The position numbers and the translations under genes are program-made. This document shows positions 1 to 13,260 of a DNA stretch of 64,000 nucleotides, one piece after another. The DNA comes from Bettongia penicillata ogilbyi (lineage: Eukaryota > Chordata > Mammalia > Diprotodontia > Potoroidae). The stretch is from the NCBI GenBank assembly GCA_023548195.1, contig JAJHZJ010000399.1, positions 8,251,100 to 8,315,099 on the forward strand. The letters are read 5' to 3'. Position 1 is the first letter of the stretch; each line of letters begins with the position of its first letter. The notes under the pieces are model-generated. The model was not told the DNA's origin and ran no database searches. It saw only the letters and a program-made list of their open reading frames with translations.

Positions 1-19
1 TCATTTCCTTCCTTCCTAA

Positions 20-330
20 ATGATAATATTACTATAACTGGTTAATAGCAATCTATTACTATAGGATAATATAGTGGCATATAATAATAGACAGTATAAT
101 ATAGTAATTATACTATAGGACAATATAGTAATATATAGTAATATTGTATTATAATATAATAGTAATATGGTAGTATGATATCATTAATAGAAATATAATT
201 AGTGATAGTAATATTAATATCATAATAGTAATATATTACAGTATAATGTAGTAGATATATATTTTATAGTATAGTTACAAAATATGGTATTTTCATATAT
301 TATAGTATAAAAATAATAATAACCATTTTA
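20..330. repeat. AT-rich degenerate tandem repeat
   Basis: A block made almost entirely of variants of TAATATAGTA and ATAATAGTA. It is low-complexity sequence with no gene signal, probably an old decayed minisatellite or microsatellite. Confidence 0.8.
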
Positions 331-450
331 AAAAGTTTTATTGATAAAAAAACTTGTATCATGGTCATAATTGAGGATATTACCTGGCTGGCTAAACACC
401 TACCCAGAACCCCTCCAAAAATCTGTCCTTTCTTATAACAATGAAGAGAA

Positions 451-692
451 GCTATGTGGTGCAGTGGATGGAATGTCTGGCTAGAATCAGGAAAAGTCAC
501 CTTCCTGAGTTCAACTCTGGCTTCAGACACTAGCTCTGTGACCCCAGGCAAGTCACTTAGCTCTGTTTGCCTCAGTTTTCTCATTTGTAAAATAAACTGG
601 AGAAGGAAATGGCAAACCAATCCAGTACCTTTGCCAAGAAAACTCCAAATGGGGTCACAGAAAAATGACCGAGAAAAAGAAAAACAATGAAG
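451..692 (+). repeat. Mar1-type tRNA SINE with RTE-like tail
   Basis: The head carries a tRNA-like B box (GAGTTCAACTC). The core (GACCCCAGGCAAGTCACTTAG) is followed by the tail found on marsupial Mar1 SINEs (TGGCAAACCAATCCAGTA, then AAATGGGGTCACAGA). The same element appears antisense at 60551-60793. The tail resembles the 3' end of RTE LINEs, which would have mobilised it. Open frames across it are not genes. Confidence 0.85.
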
Positions 693-1504
693 CAAAATTT
701 ATTGATAGGGTAATGTTTCTGGGATGTATATTTGGTTTCTCCTTTCTTTTCCAGGGCCAAGATTGGTCATTACAATTGCTCAGTGTCTGGCTTCACTTTA
801 GTATTCTTTTCATAATTCATATTCTTAAGAGCTCACTGTTTTTCCCCGATGTCTGCAGATGTCATTTAATTAGACATTACTTATTTGATTTGCAATTTGT
901 GCACTCTTTTCACTATACATAAGGGGCATTGTGGGAGCCTACCAGAAGTTATCCCTGATTAAAGGTCATCATCCTTCTAGGAAGGGTTAAGTGTAATCTC
1001 TTCCTGCTGGGCGATAACTCCAACTGTGTATTTCTGTCTTTCAAAAGGGCATTTGTTCCAGTGAAATATTGGTATGTTGTAATTAGGATACATTTCAGGA
1101 TTACCAATTCCACAACAGTGGCATGAGTACAATTATCACTATTGAAACTGTAACTTTTGATAGGACAATTACTCTGTGCCCTTGGCACCATCTTCCTCTG
1201 CAGCCTTTCCTGCCCCACCCTCTTAATGCTCTCATTGCCCCCTATCTTCATCCACACAGACTGTTCCTCAAGAAGAGAGAAAACAAACTTGACAAGCAGA
1301 CCCATTTTTCCAGGGTCCTAGCAGAGGTATGAGTGGTGTGCAGTCTGTACCCAGAGAAGCTAATCCAATACTCTCCTTCTGGAGGGAAAGGAAGAGGGAG
1401 GGGAGAAAAGCATATAGGGCAAAATTCGAGTTGTCAGTGAGCTAAAATGAGATCTTTCCTAGGCACCCTGGAGAACATCAAGGACCAGACCACAAATCAG
1501 TATC

Positions 1505-1675
1505 AGGGGCAGCAGAGTACGGAACAGCACCTGAGTTCAAATCCTACTTTTGATACTTACACTTTGGTCAAGTCACTTAACCCCTTGGGCCTCAGTTTCC
1601 TTAGCTGTAGAGTGAGGGGCTTGGACTAGATGGCCTCTGAGATCTATCCTGGCTCTCAATCTATAATCTCACAGT
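1505..1675 (+). repeat. MIR-type CORE-SINE (marsupial variant)
   Basis: Core motif GGTCAAGTCACTTAACCCC, then CCTCAGTTTCCTTAGCTGTA. It ends with the marsupial-style 3' part (GGACTAGATGGCCTCTGAGA). Confidence 0.8.
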
Positions 1676-1914
1676 TTATTCAAATGAGCAATATCTGTCT
1701 CATTGAAGTTAGTACACATTCAAACAAATGCACTTTTGCTCTTTTGTGATACTCCATGATCATTTGTGTCCTGAGAAGGATGAGGATGGACCAACCATAT
1801 AGCCCTTTGAGCAGGACAGACTTCTCCAGACTCTCTCTGGCAGATTATTTCATTCATTAGTATTTATTACAATTTTTTATTAATACTTATTAGTAGCATT
1901 TAAAGGATAATAGG

Positions 1915-2045
1915 ACTGTAGATTTAGAACAGGGGGGGACCTAAGAAATCTTCTAATTCAGCCTCTTTATTTTCCAGGAAACTGAGGCCAAGAGAATTTA
2001 AGTGACTTTTTCAAGACTCAGGTCATGTGACTCCCATTTAGGCCT
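1915..2045 (-). repeat. MIR-type CORE-SINE, antisense fragment
   Basis: Reads as the complement of a MIR core: TTCCAGGAAACTGAGGCCAA followed by AAGTGACTTTTTCAAGACTC. Confidence 0.7.
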
Positions 2046-2955
2046 CCTTACACTGCACCAGGTTGTACCCAATCTCATCTCACCCATATTAGCTACCCAT
2101 GCAGCTTACCTCCCGTATCTTCCACAAACCTAATACTCATTTCTAGGCCCACCTCCTTAGAGGTATCATAGTAGACAGCCCAACCTCCTACGATTTTGAA
2201 ACTTGTCAAACCTCAGTGACCTAGGGGTCTCCTTTACCAAAAAGTAAAGGTCACTGAAAAATGCCTCCCAGGTCTCAAAGATATCCCCTTAAAAGGAGAA
2301 GCCAGGAAGAAAGGCAGGATAGAGAGAAGTCTTGCTGAGATAGGATTATCAGGTCAGCGCCCATAGTCATCATTACAGGACTCCATGACCCAACTAACCA
2401 TTGACTTCCACCCACGGCCACTGCCACCAACATCATTAATACACTGCAACTGAATGCCATGTTAGTGTTAAGCCAAAACAAATATGATTCACTGCCTGGG
2501 CCCATTTTAATATTATGTTTATGGAATTTACCAACAAAAGGGGCACAAAGACCTTTTCCCATAGTTCCATGTAACCTGTCAGTCCCCTGTGCCACTGAAA
2601 AGGGACCTCCCAAAATGTGAAACTTCCTTAAATTCCACAATTGGGACACAAAAGAGCATAATCAAGGAAAGAATGTTTAGAAATTACAAACAGCAGAGGA
2701 AATAGTTAAAGTGGACTATGTAGTAGAGTACCACACTGTTAAATGAGCTTGCTCCTAGCTTCCCCCTACGTGGAAGTTAATGTTTACCAACTCTGCCCCA
2801 AGGTGACCAGCACATACATACTCAGAATATTCCTGATTTCTGAAGTATCCCAGAGAAGTTCATCTGCATCCCTTTATGGGCCTTCTGGCTGAGAATGCTG
2901 CAGATATCAAGGTTTTTCTGGGTCTCATCTGGATTCCCTGTTAAGATCCTCTACA

Positions 2956-3175
2956 AATGGGATTCTTAACCTTTATCGTGTCACGGATGTCCTTAGCAGT
3001 CTGCTGAAACCCGCAAATCTTTTCTCACTAATGTTTTTAAAAGCGTAAAATATGTAAAATTACAAAGGAAACCAAAGGTTAGTGAAAATAAAGATGTAAT
3101 TTTTTTCTCATCCAAGGTAATGGACCCCTTGAAAATTAGAGTCTCTGAACCTTAGGTTATGAATCCCTACTCTAA
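2956..3175. mobile_element. hAT-like short non-autonomous DNA transposon
   Basis: The ends are a degenerate inverted repeat: GGATTCTTAACCT near 2958 and AGGTTATGAATCCC near 3155-3170. The interior contains the recurring AAAATTACAAAGGAAACC block also seen near 4800 and 14640. It has no coding capacity. The hAT assignment rests on the look of the termini and is tentative. Confidence 0.6.
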
Positions 3176-3184
3176 AAGGTAGAC

Positions 3185-3430
3185 AGAGGCAGGTGGTAGC
3201 ACAGTGGATAGAGAGCTGACCTCGTCAGAAAGATCTGAATTGAGAACCAGCCTCAGACACTCAACTATCTGTATGACACTGGGCAAGTCACTTAATCTCT
3301 GTCAGCTTCAATTTCCTTAACTGTAAAATGAACATAATAATACCACCTATCTCACCAGGTTGTTGTGAGAATCAAATGAGATATTTGTTACTTTAAAACA
3401 AAAAGGCATGTAGCAGTGCCTGAAATAAAT
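3185..3430 (+). repeat. tRNA-head CORE-SINE
   Basis: Head AGCACAGTGGATAGAGAGCT, then GGGCAAGTCACTTAATCTC, then AATAATACCACCTATCTCAC and the GTTGTTGTGAGAATCAAATG 3' segment. A full-length-looking copy on the plus strand. Confidence 0.85.
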
Positions 3431-4693
3431 TCTTGTTCTCTTTTCTTCTCCCTTCCCAAATAAGGACCCAGAATCAGACCAAACTTCCAAGTTCAGAATC
3501 AGAACCATGGAATCACTTCTCAAACCTCTGCCCTTGAGAGAGGCACAAATCTAGCCATGACCTATTCTAAATCCAAGAAGATTCCCCAACATACAGCCTG
3601 GACCAACCAACATAATCGTAGGGTTAGACTGGGTCCAAACTGGTCCATTTGGGGAGAGGGAGGGAGGGAAGAAATGGAGAGAGAAAAGGAGAGAGGAGAA
3701 AAAGAGTTCATTCAATGGGGTGTTGTAGGGTAGGGAAAGGAAAGGAAAAATATTCTTTTCAGATTTAGTAAAGACTTTCTGAGTTCCTAATATATTTGCA
3801 CAGCTAGATTCAATAGAAAAAAATTAATACCAGTCTTCAAACTTCTACACTGGTAGCAACTTACATAAAAGCAACCAAGGAATTTCAGGTTGTTTCAAAT
3901 AACATAAGAGATTTGTGTGATATAAGTTATATAAGCAGAACCTACAAGATAAATAAAAGTTCTGGATTGTAAGAAATTGAAAATCAGCTCTGCTTCTAGG
4001 AAACAGATAAGGAAATGTGTTTCCTTTCCAGGGCTGTGCTTGAGCCAGCTCTTAAAAGTTCTCAAGAGATAATTGTTAAATTTTCAGTGGGAACATTTAC
4101 CCCTGAAAGATCAACAAGCACTACAAATTGGGGTTTGACTTGTTTTGTTGAATGGATAGACGTAAATAAGTGATGGAGAAAATACTAATAATAGCAAATT
4201 AAGCTCAAAAGTGTGTTCTGTACATTTTTCCCCAATTGCTAAACTCCTGCAACTCTCCTCTCAGCAGAACATTGTCAGATGCTGTCAGCGTTTTGGGTAG
4301 TTTTGCTTAACTTTCCTTTCTGATAAAGGAGAGTTCAGCTCTGAGTGGGGGAAGGGAAAGGACAAATAATAGAGGAGGGAACAGCTCTCCTGAAATGACT
4401 TGATGCAAAACCAAAATCAATAAAAGTTTTTCTTTCTTTTAAAATGTTTCTGTTATTTTATACTTAACAAAAAAACTTTAAAAATTCCATTTTACATTAC
4501 ATTACATTTACATTACAAGTTACTGTATTTTAATTAACTTTCTGGGCTCTCTTAAAGCAAGGGTCTTTGAGCCCCAGGGTTAAAGTCCCTGTTCTATTAA
4601 AATAGTCATATGGGAAATCTAAATTTAAAAAAACTTCTGAATCATTCTAGATTTTAAATTGACCCTCCAACACATGTCTCTCGGATCCTCTAA

Positions 4694-4850
4694 AGCAGGG
4701 ATCCTAACCTGTTTTGTGTCATTGGAAAAGTCTAGTTAAGCCTGTGAACCCCTTTTTAGAAGAGTATCTTCAAGTGCATAAAACAAAATTCATGGAATTA
4801 CAAAGGAAATAAAAGATTACCTCTGACAAATTTTAAACTTCCTTGAACCT
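4694..4850. mobile_element. hAT-like element fragment
   Basis: Shares with 2956-3175 the TCCTAACCT-type terminus, a TGTGAACCCCTTTT stretch and a GAATTACAAAGGAAAT block. It is truncated. Confidence 0.5.
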
Positions 4851-5028
4851 GAGAAAAACAATTCTGACATCTCCAGTTAAACATGTATGAAAAATAGAAA
4901 TTACCTTCCTAAGTGCTTATTTCTGGCGTAAACATTCTGTCTTTGACTTGAGAATGTCTTTTCAGCAACATGTTAGCCAGTCTTGCTCAGAAAGTGCTAA
5001 AACATACTAATTGTGCATCCTTGACTGA

Positions 5029-6000
<972 letters not shown>

Positions 6001-6156
6001 TACTTAACTCTGAAAAAACTATGCATATCGACAATATCAGGGGCTGCTCCTTGTAACACAGATATAGTATGTACTTGCCGCTAAAGCCTTACCAGTAGAC
6101 TTATCATAACATACATAGGAGTGATGCTCTTTTAAAAGAGAAAAGATATCAATGCA

Positions 6157-6199
6157 GTGTGTGTATGTGTGTATGTATGTGTGTGTTTGTGTGTGTGTG
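6157..6199 (+). repeat. GT/GTAT microsatellite in the 3' UTR
   Basis: Imperfect (GT)n interrupted by GTAT and GTTT units, transcribed as part of the MFAP3L 3' UTR. Confidence 0.9.
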
Positions 6200-6852
6200 A
6201 CTGGAACTCCAACCTCCTGTCTTTCTCTACTTGCAAAGTGCACCAGAGATGTCAATGTGTGGAAGAGATGGTATTGGATGGACTCTGGCCTATCAAGTTG
6301 TGGGCACAGATGATTTAGGCCACATTCTCTTCCGGGCTGCTTAACCTGGTGGCAGAAGGCACCCCTATGGTATGTCATTCTGAGTTTGAGAGCTCCTCCT
6401 GCTCTCTACTGCCAGAAAGCCCCCTCCCTTCCCCTAGTAATTTGTACACTGCATTTCTTTTCCCTTTTAAAAAGCTTGTCCATGGATTATTTGGCACTTT
6501 CTCCCCTATTTCAATGCTGTTTGGTTATGATGGAGTAATTGTTATTATATTAATACTAATTACTCTTTCTGGTTTAGTTGTCTTTGCCCTTTTTGTCTCT
6601 CTATATACATATATTATTTTTTTCCCCTTGAAACATTTACCTCAGAGATGTTTTGTATCAGTCCCTTGTTCCAGGGCTGACATCTAGTAGCCGTTTGTAG
6701 TGCTGCAAAGGGTGACCAGACTTCCCAGAGAAGAAGTCATGTTTCTCTTTCTTTCCCTACCCCTTCCCTACTTTCCCCTGTTGAATTTTGTACAATGAAG
6801 TTGCTGTTGTGAACATGAGGCTCCTGCCCAGGAAGCAGCACTTTAAGAGCCA

Positions 6853-6858
6853 AATAAA
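6853..6858 (+). terminator. MFAP3L: Proximal polyadenylation signal AATAAA of MFAP3L
   Basis: Canonical AATAAA in the context GAGCCAAATAAAAACCTG, about 0.85 kb after the stop codon. Cleavage would fall near 6870-6885. Confidence 0.7.
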
Positions 6859-7339
6859 AACCTGTTTACCAATTGGATTCTGAGGACCTTTGGCGAGTCA
6901 CCCTGACATGTGGAGGGAAATTTTTGAAGGTTAAATGTATCCATTCCTTGATACCCCACACCCTAATCCAGTTTTATTCACAAGTATTCACATCCCCATA
7001 AACTAAGATCCTAGGAACAGACATGTCTTCAGAGGAGAAAAGCGTCAGGCATAATCTCTGAGGACTCATTTTGGAGAAATTCACAGGAAATTGCCAGTAG
7101 GTGACTCAGGCAGAAGATGAGATTGAGTGCCATGAGACTCTGTGAGGGTATAGGACTAGGTGTGTTGAAAGAACATGTAGCCAATTCCTCATCCAAGAGA
7201 TGAAATAGGAGCCTTCTGTTCAACAGAACCCTCATGACAGATCTCCTACCAAAACTGTTGTTAGAGTCTGTAGGAGGAAAACAGGCACATGAAGGGCAGA
7301 GTAGTTTAGTGTCCAAAACTAAAAGCTAGAGGCCTTGTC

Positions 7340-7495
7340 TCTCTGGTCCTGCTTCTGCCACTACCAGCTTAAAGTAAGTGACCCTGAGTAAGGCACTTAA
7401 CTTCTTAGCCTCGGTTTTCTTACCTGTAAAATGAGGGGGTTAAACAAAATCTCTTAAGGTACTTTCTAGCTCTAAATCTGTGATCCTATGATGAT
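7340..7495 (+). repeat. MIR-type CORE-SINE (marsupial variant)
   Basis: GAGTAAGGCACTTAACTTCT, then CTTACCTGTAAAATGAGGGG, then CTTTCTAGCTCTAAATCTGT. Confidence 0.8.
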
Positions 7496-8084
7496 CTCTT
7501 GGTGGAAAAGTTGAATTAATTCATCTCTAAAGGTACTTTCAGTTCTAAAAAAAAATTCTATAATGGGATTAGCAAAAAAAAAAATGCTGTGGGTAGTAGT
7601 GGAAGGAAGGAAATAAGCATTTAGCACCTATCATATGCCAGACACTACACTAATCAAGGGTTTCTTTGAGTTTCCTCCTTGGACTCCTAACATTTAAAAC
7701 CAAAAACACTGAAATCAAAACCAACAAGAAGGAAATCAGCCTTTTTCTCATACTTTGGAATGCTCTTTGAAAAGGAACTCATTGTTTTAACATGCCCTGT
7801 GTTGTTTTGCTTTAAGAATGAGTAATGCTGTTGACTTTCCCCTTCCTGAGCAGTAGATTACTACCTTCTTCAAAATGCTCGGTGTCCAAATTTCACCAAA
7901 TAATGAGTTGGGTGTAGCTAGCAAACTAAAAATGGGTGGATTTCAGTAGTCTAATCTCCAGAATAGAGTATTTCACCATACAACCCTACAGCCACATTGG
8001 GGCAAAAACAGAACACACACACACAACAACAACAGCCCAGCTCTGTGATTCCTAGATGTTTCTTATTACTTGGTATGTCAGCGT

Positions 8085-8245
8085 GTCGCTGTAGAAAGTG
8101 ACTGATTCTGGTATCCAGTGACCTGAGTTCAAATCTGTTTACTAACCGAGTGACAATTATCTTCATTTTCTTCATCTGAAAAATGAGGGTGTCTGACTAG
8201 ATGGCTTCAGATGACCCTTCCTGCTCTTGTTCTATGATACGTTTT
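8085..8245 (+). repeat. MIR-type CORE-SINE
   Basis: CCTGAGTTCAAATCTG B-box-like motif, CTTCATCTGAAAAATGAGGG, and CCTTCCTGCTCTTGTTCTAT at the 3' side. Confidence 0.75.
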
Positions 8246-8897
8246 TAGCCAAGGTAACTCAGTATCCTTGGTTTGTGAAAGACCATAGCCTTTGGTTTAG
8301 GAGCCATGTAGAAAGCTATAGGCTATCCTCAGAAGGCATGAGAGGCTTTGGTAAGAGAGTGCTGACATCATTCCACTGAATGAGCATTACAACATCTGCA
8401 ATAAAAGAGGTTATTTGTTTGAGTACACAAAAGTATGTCCACTATGGATTTATCCACAATTTCTAGTACCGTGAATTACACTAGTTATGTTGAGCCACTA
8501 TTTGACTTGATAAAAGTGGGAGTCTAACCCTCCCTCTGCAGAATTACAAAATGTCTAATAGGTGTGAATTTCCTGCCATGAGCAGTGAGCAAGTGGTATT
8601 CCTCCCTGGGTGGACAGAACCATGATCCCATCAATGTGGATGCTACCTTCATTGGTGCAGATCCCATCCACAATTTCTCATCCTGTACTATCCCTGTCCC
8701 ATGTCATATCTGATAAATCCTCCCAAGGAAACATTGCCCAGTATCAACTCACCATACTGGAGGCCTTAACATTTCATGGTGATGTAAGATCCCTAAGAAT
8801 TAAGATGTGTATATTGGGTAATAGATAAATTTAGTGAGTACACATTATCTACATATGAACAAATAAATATAACAAGTAGACATTATCTACATGAGAA

Positions 8898-9085
8898 CAT
8901 TGCTGTGGAGTCAGAGTCCAGGTTCTAATCCAACCTCTGATGTGTATCACCTGTGTGACCTTAGGCAGGTTCTTTAACCTCTCTGGGTCCCAGTTCTCTC
9001 ATCCATAAAATGAAGGGGGCTACAGCAGATTGCATCTGAGGTACCATCCAGCTGTAGATCAATTACCTTGTAATCCTGTGAATTA
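8898..9085 (+). repeat. MIR-type CORE-SINE
   Basis: GTGTGACCTTAGGCAGGTTC, then TCATCCATAAAATGAAGGGG, then a degenerate CCATCCAGCTGTAGATC end. Confidence 0.75.
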
Positions 9086-9887
9086 GAATGTTCTCCTTCT
9101 GATTCTGAGCTTCTCAACCCTTATCTCTCACAACCTTGTGTGAATTTCTCTTCGGAGGCATCTTACCCCACTTTGGTTCTTATTTAGTGACAGGTAGCTA
9201 AATAGAGATTTCCCATGAAGCAGGAATAGAGGTGGGTACTCGGAAGAGTGGTTTTCATTGCTTCAGGCTAAAAGAGATAACTTGATTTTCCTAACCGCTA
9301 ACTCTGTAAAACATCAAAAATGCTCCTTTGTAAAGTAAGGTAAGAGGAGTCCTCCAATTCATTGATACTACCTACTTATTTCCCATCCTGGAAGCTTGGT
9401 CTGGGCCCTATGGAGCCTCTCCTGCTAGAGTCTGAGATCTGAAAAAACCTCCTGTTTCTTGGCTGAATTTTCAAAGATGTCAGGAAAAAAAAGTAGTACA
9501 GAAATTTAGAGCAATCCAACTGAAGTGCAACCAGCATGTGTATTTTTTTAAAGCTTAACAGCAAATTAATTCCAAGCCATGTCCTTTGGATCTTAGGCAG
9601 TCATCCTAAAATCAGGCAGATGCTCAAGTTTCTGAGTGATGCTTGTCTTATCTGTAAAGGCCCTTTGTGTGCTTCTTAAGAGACTGTAGAAGCCTTGGAA
9701 ATGTGTGTATATTTGATCCATTTAAATGACTTGGTTGACCTTTATTGGGTTCTCTAAGTGGAAAATACAGAATTTTATATTGAAAATATATGTAATTTAT
9801 AATAGTTCTGTTTTATATATTATATTTTCATATGCTTAGGGCACATATGCTACTGTCCACATCCTTTTGTACATCATAATGAACAGA

Positions 9888-9893
9888 AATAAA
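9888..9893 (+). terminator. Candidate distal polyadenylation signal AATAAA
   Basis: AATAAA in GAACAGAAATAAATACC, inside repeat-free AT-rich DNA 3.9 kb past the MFAP3L stop codon. Usage is not shown by the sequence. Confidence 0.3.
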
Positions 9894-10084
9894 TACCAAT
9901 ACTTGATTCAGCTTTCTAGGAACCAAATGTGGTACAAGGTGTATCAAAAACTCAGATATCTGAATGTTCTTCATCATCCCAAGTACTCTTGTCCTGTGAC
10001 TTTTAACGTCTCTAGGGATGTGTATAGGATGCTTATGAGCATCCTATTCAGGGCAAAAGTGGAAGGGCCTGATATCCTATACAA

Positions 10085-10268
10085 CGAGGTGGAAAGAACA
10101 TCGGCTTAGGAATCAGAGGACCTTGGTTCAAATTCCACCGCTGATGCTTACTACCTGTGACTTTGGGCAAGTTATTTCTACCCTCTAAGCCTCAGTTTCC
10201 TCAAATGTAAAATGAGGTTAGACTATAAAGCCTCTGAGGTCTCTTCCAGCTCTGGATCTTTGATCCCT
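10085..10268 (+). repeat. MIR-type CORE-SINE (marsupial variant)
   Basis: Well preserved: GGTTCAAATTCCACCG, GGGCAAGTTATTTCTACCC, CCTCAGTTTCCTCAAATG, and CCTCTGAGGTCTCTTCCAGC. Confidence 0.85.
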
Positions 10269-10509
10269 TCCTCTGTTGGAAATAAGTTTTGTTTCTTGGT
10301 AGAAGTTCAGACACTTTTCACTTGGGAAAATGAGTGATTATAGGTATACAAATTTATGTCTATTTCAGTTATGTAGATGTTTCAATGGAACAATGACATG
10401 TCTTAAGTGAGTGCTTCAAATGTTACTTCATGATCAGCATAGGCTTCCTATTTCTAGTGATCAAGATGAAGTGCCAAAAATATTTGGGGGGTGTTGATTA
10501 GGCAAGAGA

Positions 10510-10680
10510 AACAGTGAGGTGTAATGGAAAGAACTCTGACCTGGTAGCCAAGGAACTTGAGTTGTAATGGTCCTTCTATCAATTTGTGTAACTGTGAGCA
10601 CCTCATCGGGCCTCCCTCCCTCATCAGTAAATTGAAGGGAACTGGATTAATTCAGAAGTAGCTTCTAATTTTAGCATGTT
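10510..10680 (+). repeat. MIR-type CORE-SINE, degenerate
   Basis: GTAATGGAAAGAACTCTGACC head, then CTCATCAGTAAATTGAAGGG and GTAGCTTCTAATTTTAGCAT. Confidence 0.65.
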
Positions 10681-11214
10681 ATGGATGAAAATCTAGACCA
10701 ACTCTAACTCATATGTAGAAGCTCCAACCTAAATCAATGAAGGAAGCTGATTAGAAATGGAATTCAGACACCTTTTTTTTTTTAACTTTAAACATGTCAG
10801 ACTAGAAAACAGGACTGAATCAGTGCTTACACTTTGAAGTTATGGTCTGTGATTGACTGAATACCTATGGAGGTTTCATATTTTTCACCCCCGCATTTCA
10901 TTAATGGAGAAAATAATGTTGTTTTGGACCCATCTTTCTGAAAATTTGGTTTCTGAATGTAGTTTAGCTATCATTTGATGCAGTCTTCAGACAGACTTTT
11001 GCTAGTGTTTGGAGACTTTAATTCCCCTATCTCTGGCCCAGCTTCTATGCTCACTGATAAGTTGCCTTTTAAAACTTTATCTTATCTCATTGTTCATTCA
11101 ATAATTATTTACTGAGCATCTATTAGCTTTGGGATACTCGCTATTTTTACAATGATATATTAACTTAAAAAGGAACAGAAAACATTTTGTTGTTGCTGCT
11201 GTTAATGCTGATGA

Positions 11215-11350
11215 AAAGCAGGGTAGTGTAACAGGTAAAGAGCTGCCCTTGGAGTCAGAAGGTCCAAAGTTGAAATCCTGCCTCTGACATATACTGGTTG
11301 TGTGACCCTGAGGGAGTTAATTTTTTAGTACCAGGTAACTCTAAGACTTA
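11215..11350 (+). repeat. tRNA-head SINE, 3'-truncated
   Basis: GTAACAGGTAAAGAGCTGCCC, then TTGGAGTCAGAAGGTCC, then TGTGTGACCCTGAGGGAG. Confidence 0.7.
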
Positions 11351-12038
11351 AGTTTGTTTCTACACTGGGAGTTCTCATGATAGCACAGGGTCTATACATC
11401 TCCCAACACCCACCCCACTCCCGAGAAAATGTTTATGGAATGAGGTTTGGATTAAACAAAGCATTGGTGAGGAGAGAGATTTGGATTTTAGTGAAGCTAT
11501 TTTTTATCTTACCCGAAGGTATAAGTGTCCTCAATATTATATAAGTAAATGCTATATAACGGCAGTAATGAACAATAGCATTTAATTGAGACTTTTAAAA
11601 GCCAAGACTTAAATGGTCAAGTCCCAGAGGGTATTACCATACTCAAAAAATGAATAGAGAGCATAAAAAGCTCTAAAGCAGCATTTCTACTCAAATGTTA
11701 TCATGATTGCCTTCCATCTGAACAAAAAATCAGAAGCCTTCAAGGTATCTCTCAAACATCACAGAGTGGTTAAAAGCTCATTAGGCTCAAAGAGAATGAC
11801 CACACTGGTATTTGTTATATTTCAGTCATTCTGGGAGTCCTTTGTTGCCATGTAATGGGTATATAAGTAAAATAAAAAGGGGTTTCTTTGAGCAGAAATA
11901 TCATAAAATTGTCTGATTTTGTGAACTGTAAATGTTCATTTTTGAAGTTCGCAGATGTAAACAAATGGCAGCATCTAAGTGGATGTAACAACAGCCCAAA
12001 AAAAAGTGTGATCCATCCTGTACACTGATTGTTGCTTC

Positions 12039-12044
12039 AATAAA
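12039..12044 (+). terminator. Candidate distal polyadenylation signal AATAAA
   Basis: AATAAA in GCTTCAATAAAGAATTTGC, followed within 30 bases by GT-rich sequence as expected of a real cleavage site. It is the best-formed signal downstream of the proximal MFAP3L site. Confidence 0.4.
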
Positions 12045-12060
12045 GAATTTGCACAGGGTT

Positions 12061-12750
12061 TGTTGAATGTGTATGTGTCCCTCCTGAAGGGCAATTTTTC
12101 AGAAATCAGGATATGTGGATTTTTCCATACTTTCCCCAACTTGTGAATCTGTACTCAATTAGTTCTGTGAACACATTCTACATTTGTGCAGCCTTTTAGA
12201 GGAAATAGTAAATTGGAATCACTTTTATGACAACTTTTACATTTCTATCTGAATTAGGAAGTCTTAATTCTCCTTTTGACATGATTTGAAGACTTCGTCT
12301 ACCTTAGAATTTAATTTTGGGAACAAGAGCCTATAGACAGCAGCATCAATCCTCTATTACCACCACTACCTCACCTCACCCCACCCCACTAAGTTTGATT
12401 CTGTCAAGTTTAATATATAAAGTCCTCTTTTATCCAGAAAACTAAAATAACTGAAATATTTCACTATCATGGAGAGCTGTCCATACCAAGAAGCCCTAAA
12501 ATGAAAGCAGATTTCAAGGCAATGATTGATCAATTAGTCAAACCAGAGGCTCTAGTAACTGAATGCTAGTAGACCAAGAAGGAAGATGATAGAGAAATGA
12601 GGATGAACCAAGGAACAAGGAAAGCAGGAAGGAGAAGAAATGAAAAATAAATAGAAGAGAAAAATCAAAGTTATTGTAGTAGTGCTCAATACTGAAGTGC
12701 TCAATACAATACAGGTAACAGAAGAAAATAGCTATAACTTGAGTCTCACA
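12061..12750. other. Unannotated intergenic DNA
   Basis: AT-rich sequence with no open frame, repeat or RNA gene that I recognise. Confidence 0.6.
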
Positions 12751-12754
12751 AGCA

Positions 12755-12908
12755 ACAGTAGTGTAGTATTTTAAGGTTATAGGTTCAAATCTTGGCTCTG
12801 CCATTTAGGATCTATCTTTAGGATCCTGTTTTTTCATCTGTTAAATGAGGAGGTGACACTAAATGATCTCTAAAGTCCCTTACAGCTCTTCAATCTATGA
12901 TCTATGAA
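12755..12908 (+). repeat. MIR-type CORE-SINE
   Basis: GGTTCAAATCTTGGCTCTGCC, TTTTTTCATCTGTTAAATGAGG, and CCTTACAGCTCTTCAATCTA. Confidence 0.8.
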
Positions 12909-13074
12909 GCTAGGTTCATCTGAAGAAAGCAGAATGTTAGTTCAGAATACTATATACTATTACAGAAAAGATTTCATGGGAAAACTGGTCCATCATGTAA
13001 TCCATTTTAAGTAGTAATATAACACCTTCAAAAATGTAATTTTTAAAAGTTTCTCATGCCTGTAATTCTATGAA

Positions 13075-13260
13075 AGGTGAAACATTAGGAGGAGCATCAG
13101 TTTCCTAAAGCTAACAGTTTGTCTCAGTTTTATCATCTGTAAATGAAGGTAGCGATATCACCTTCCAAAGTGGTTGAGGATAAAATGAAATAATATTTAT
13201 AAAATACTTTGCAAAACTTAAAGCACTAAATAAATGCTGTCTAGTAAAAAGAAGCTATTA
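13075..13260 (+). repeat. CORE-SINE 3' part
   Basis: CTCAGTTTTATCATCTGTAA, then GGTTGAGGATAAAATGAAAT, then CTTTGCAAAACTTAAAGCAC, and ATAAATGCT. Confidence 0.75.

Larger units (their letters stand above)
6001..6880 (+). other. MFAP3L: MFAP3L proximal 3' UTR
   Basis: Non-coding sequence between the stop codon and the first good polyadenylation signal. It contains a polymorphic-looking GT/GTAT microsatellite and several T-rich stretches. Short open frames here have no recognisable product. Confidence 0.8.
6881..12060 (+). other. MFAP3L: Possible extended MFAP3L 3' UTR
   Basis: No gene is seen here. Between SINE insertions the DNA is AT-rich with UTR-like character. It holds two further AATAAA signals, at 9888-9893 and 12039-12044, the second with a GT-rich downstream stretch (GGTTTGTTGAATGTGTATGT). 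Long, alternatively polyadenylated 3' UTRs are common in genes of this type. That this one extends so far is inference; transcript data would be needed to show it. Confidence 0.35.

Noticed and set aside
300..695. A 131-codon minus-strand frame near the window start.
   Set aside because: It runs through a Mar1 SINE and AT-rich repeat.
6349..6687. A 112-codon frame just after the MFAP3L stop.
   Set aside because: Lies within the 3' UTR, is not conserved with anything I know, and its hydrophobic stretch comes from T-rich DNA.
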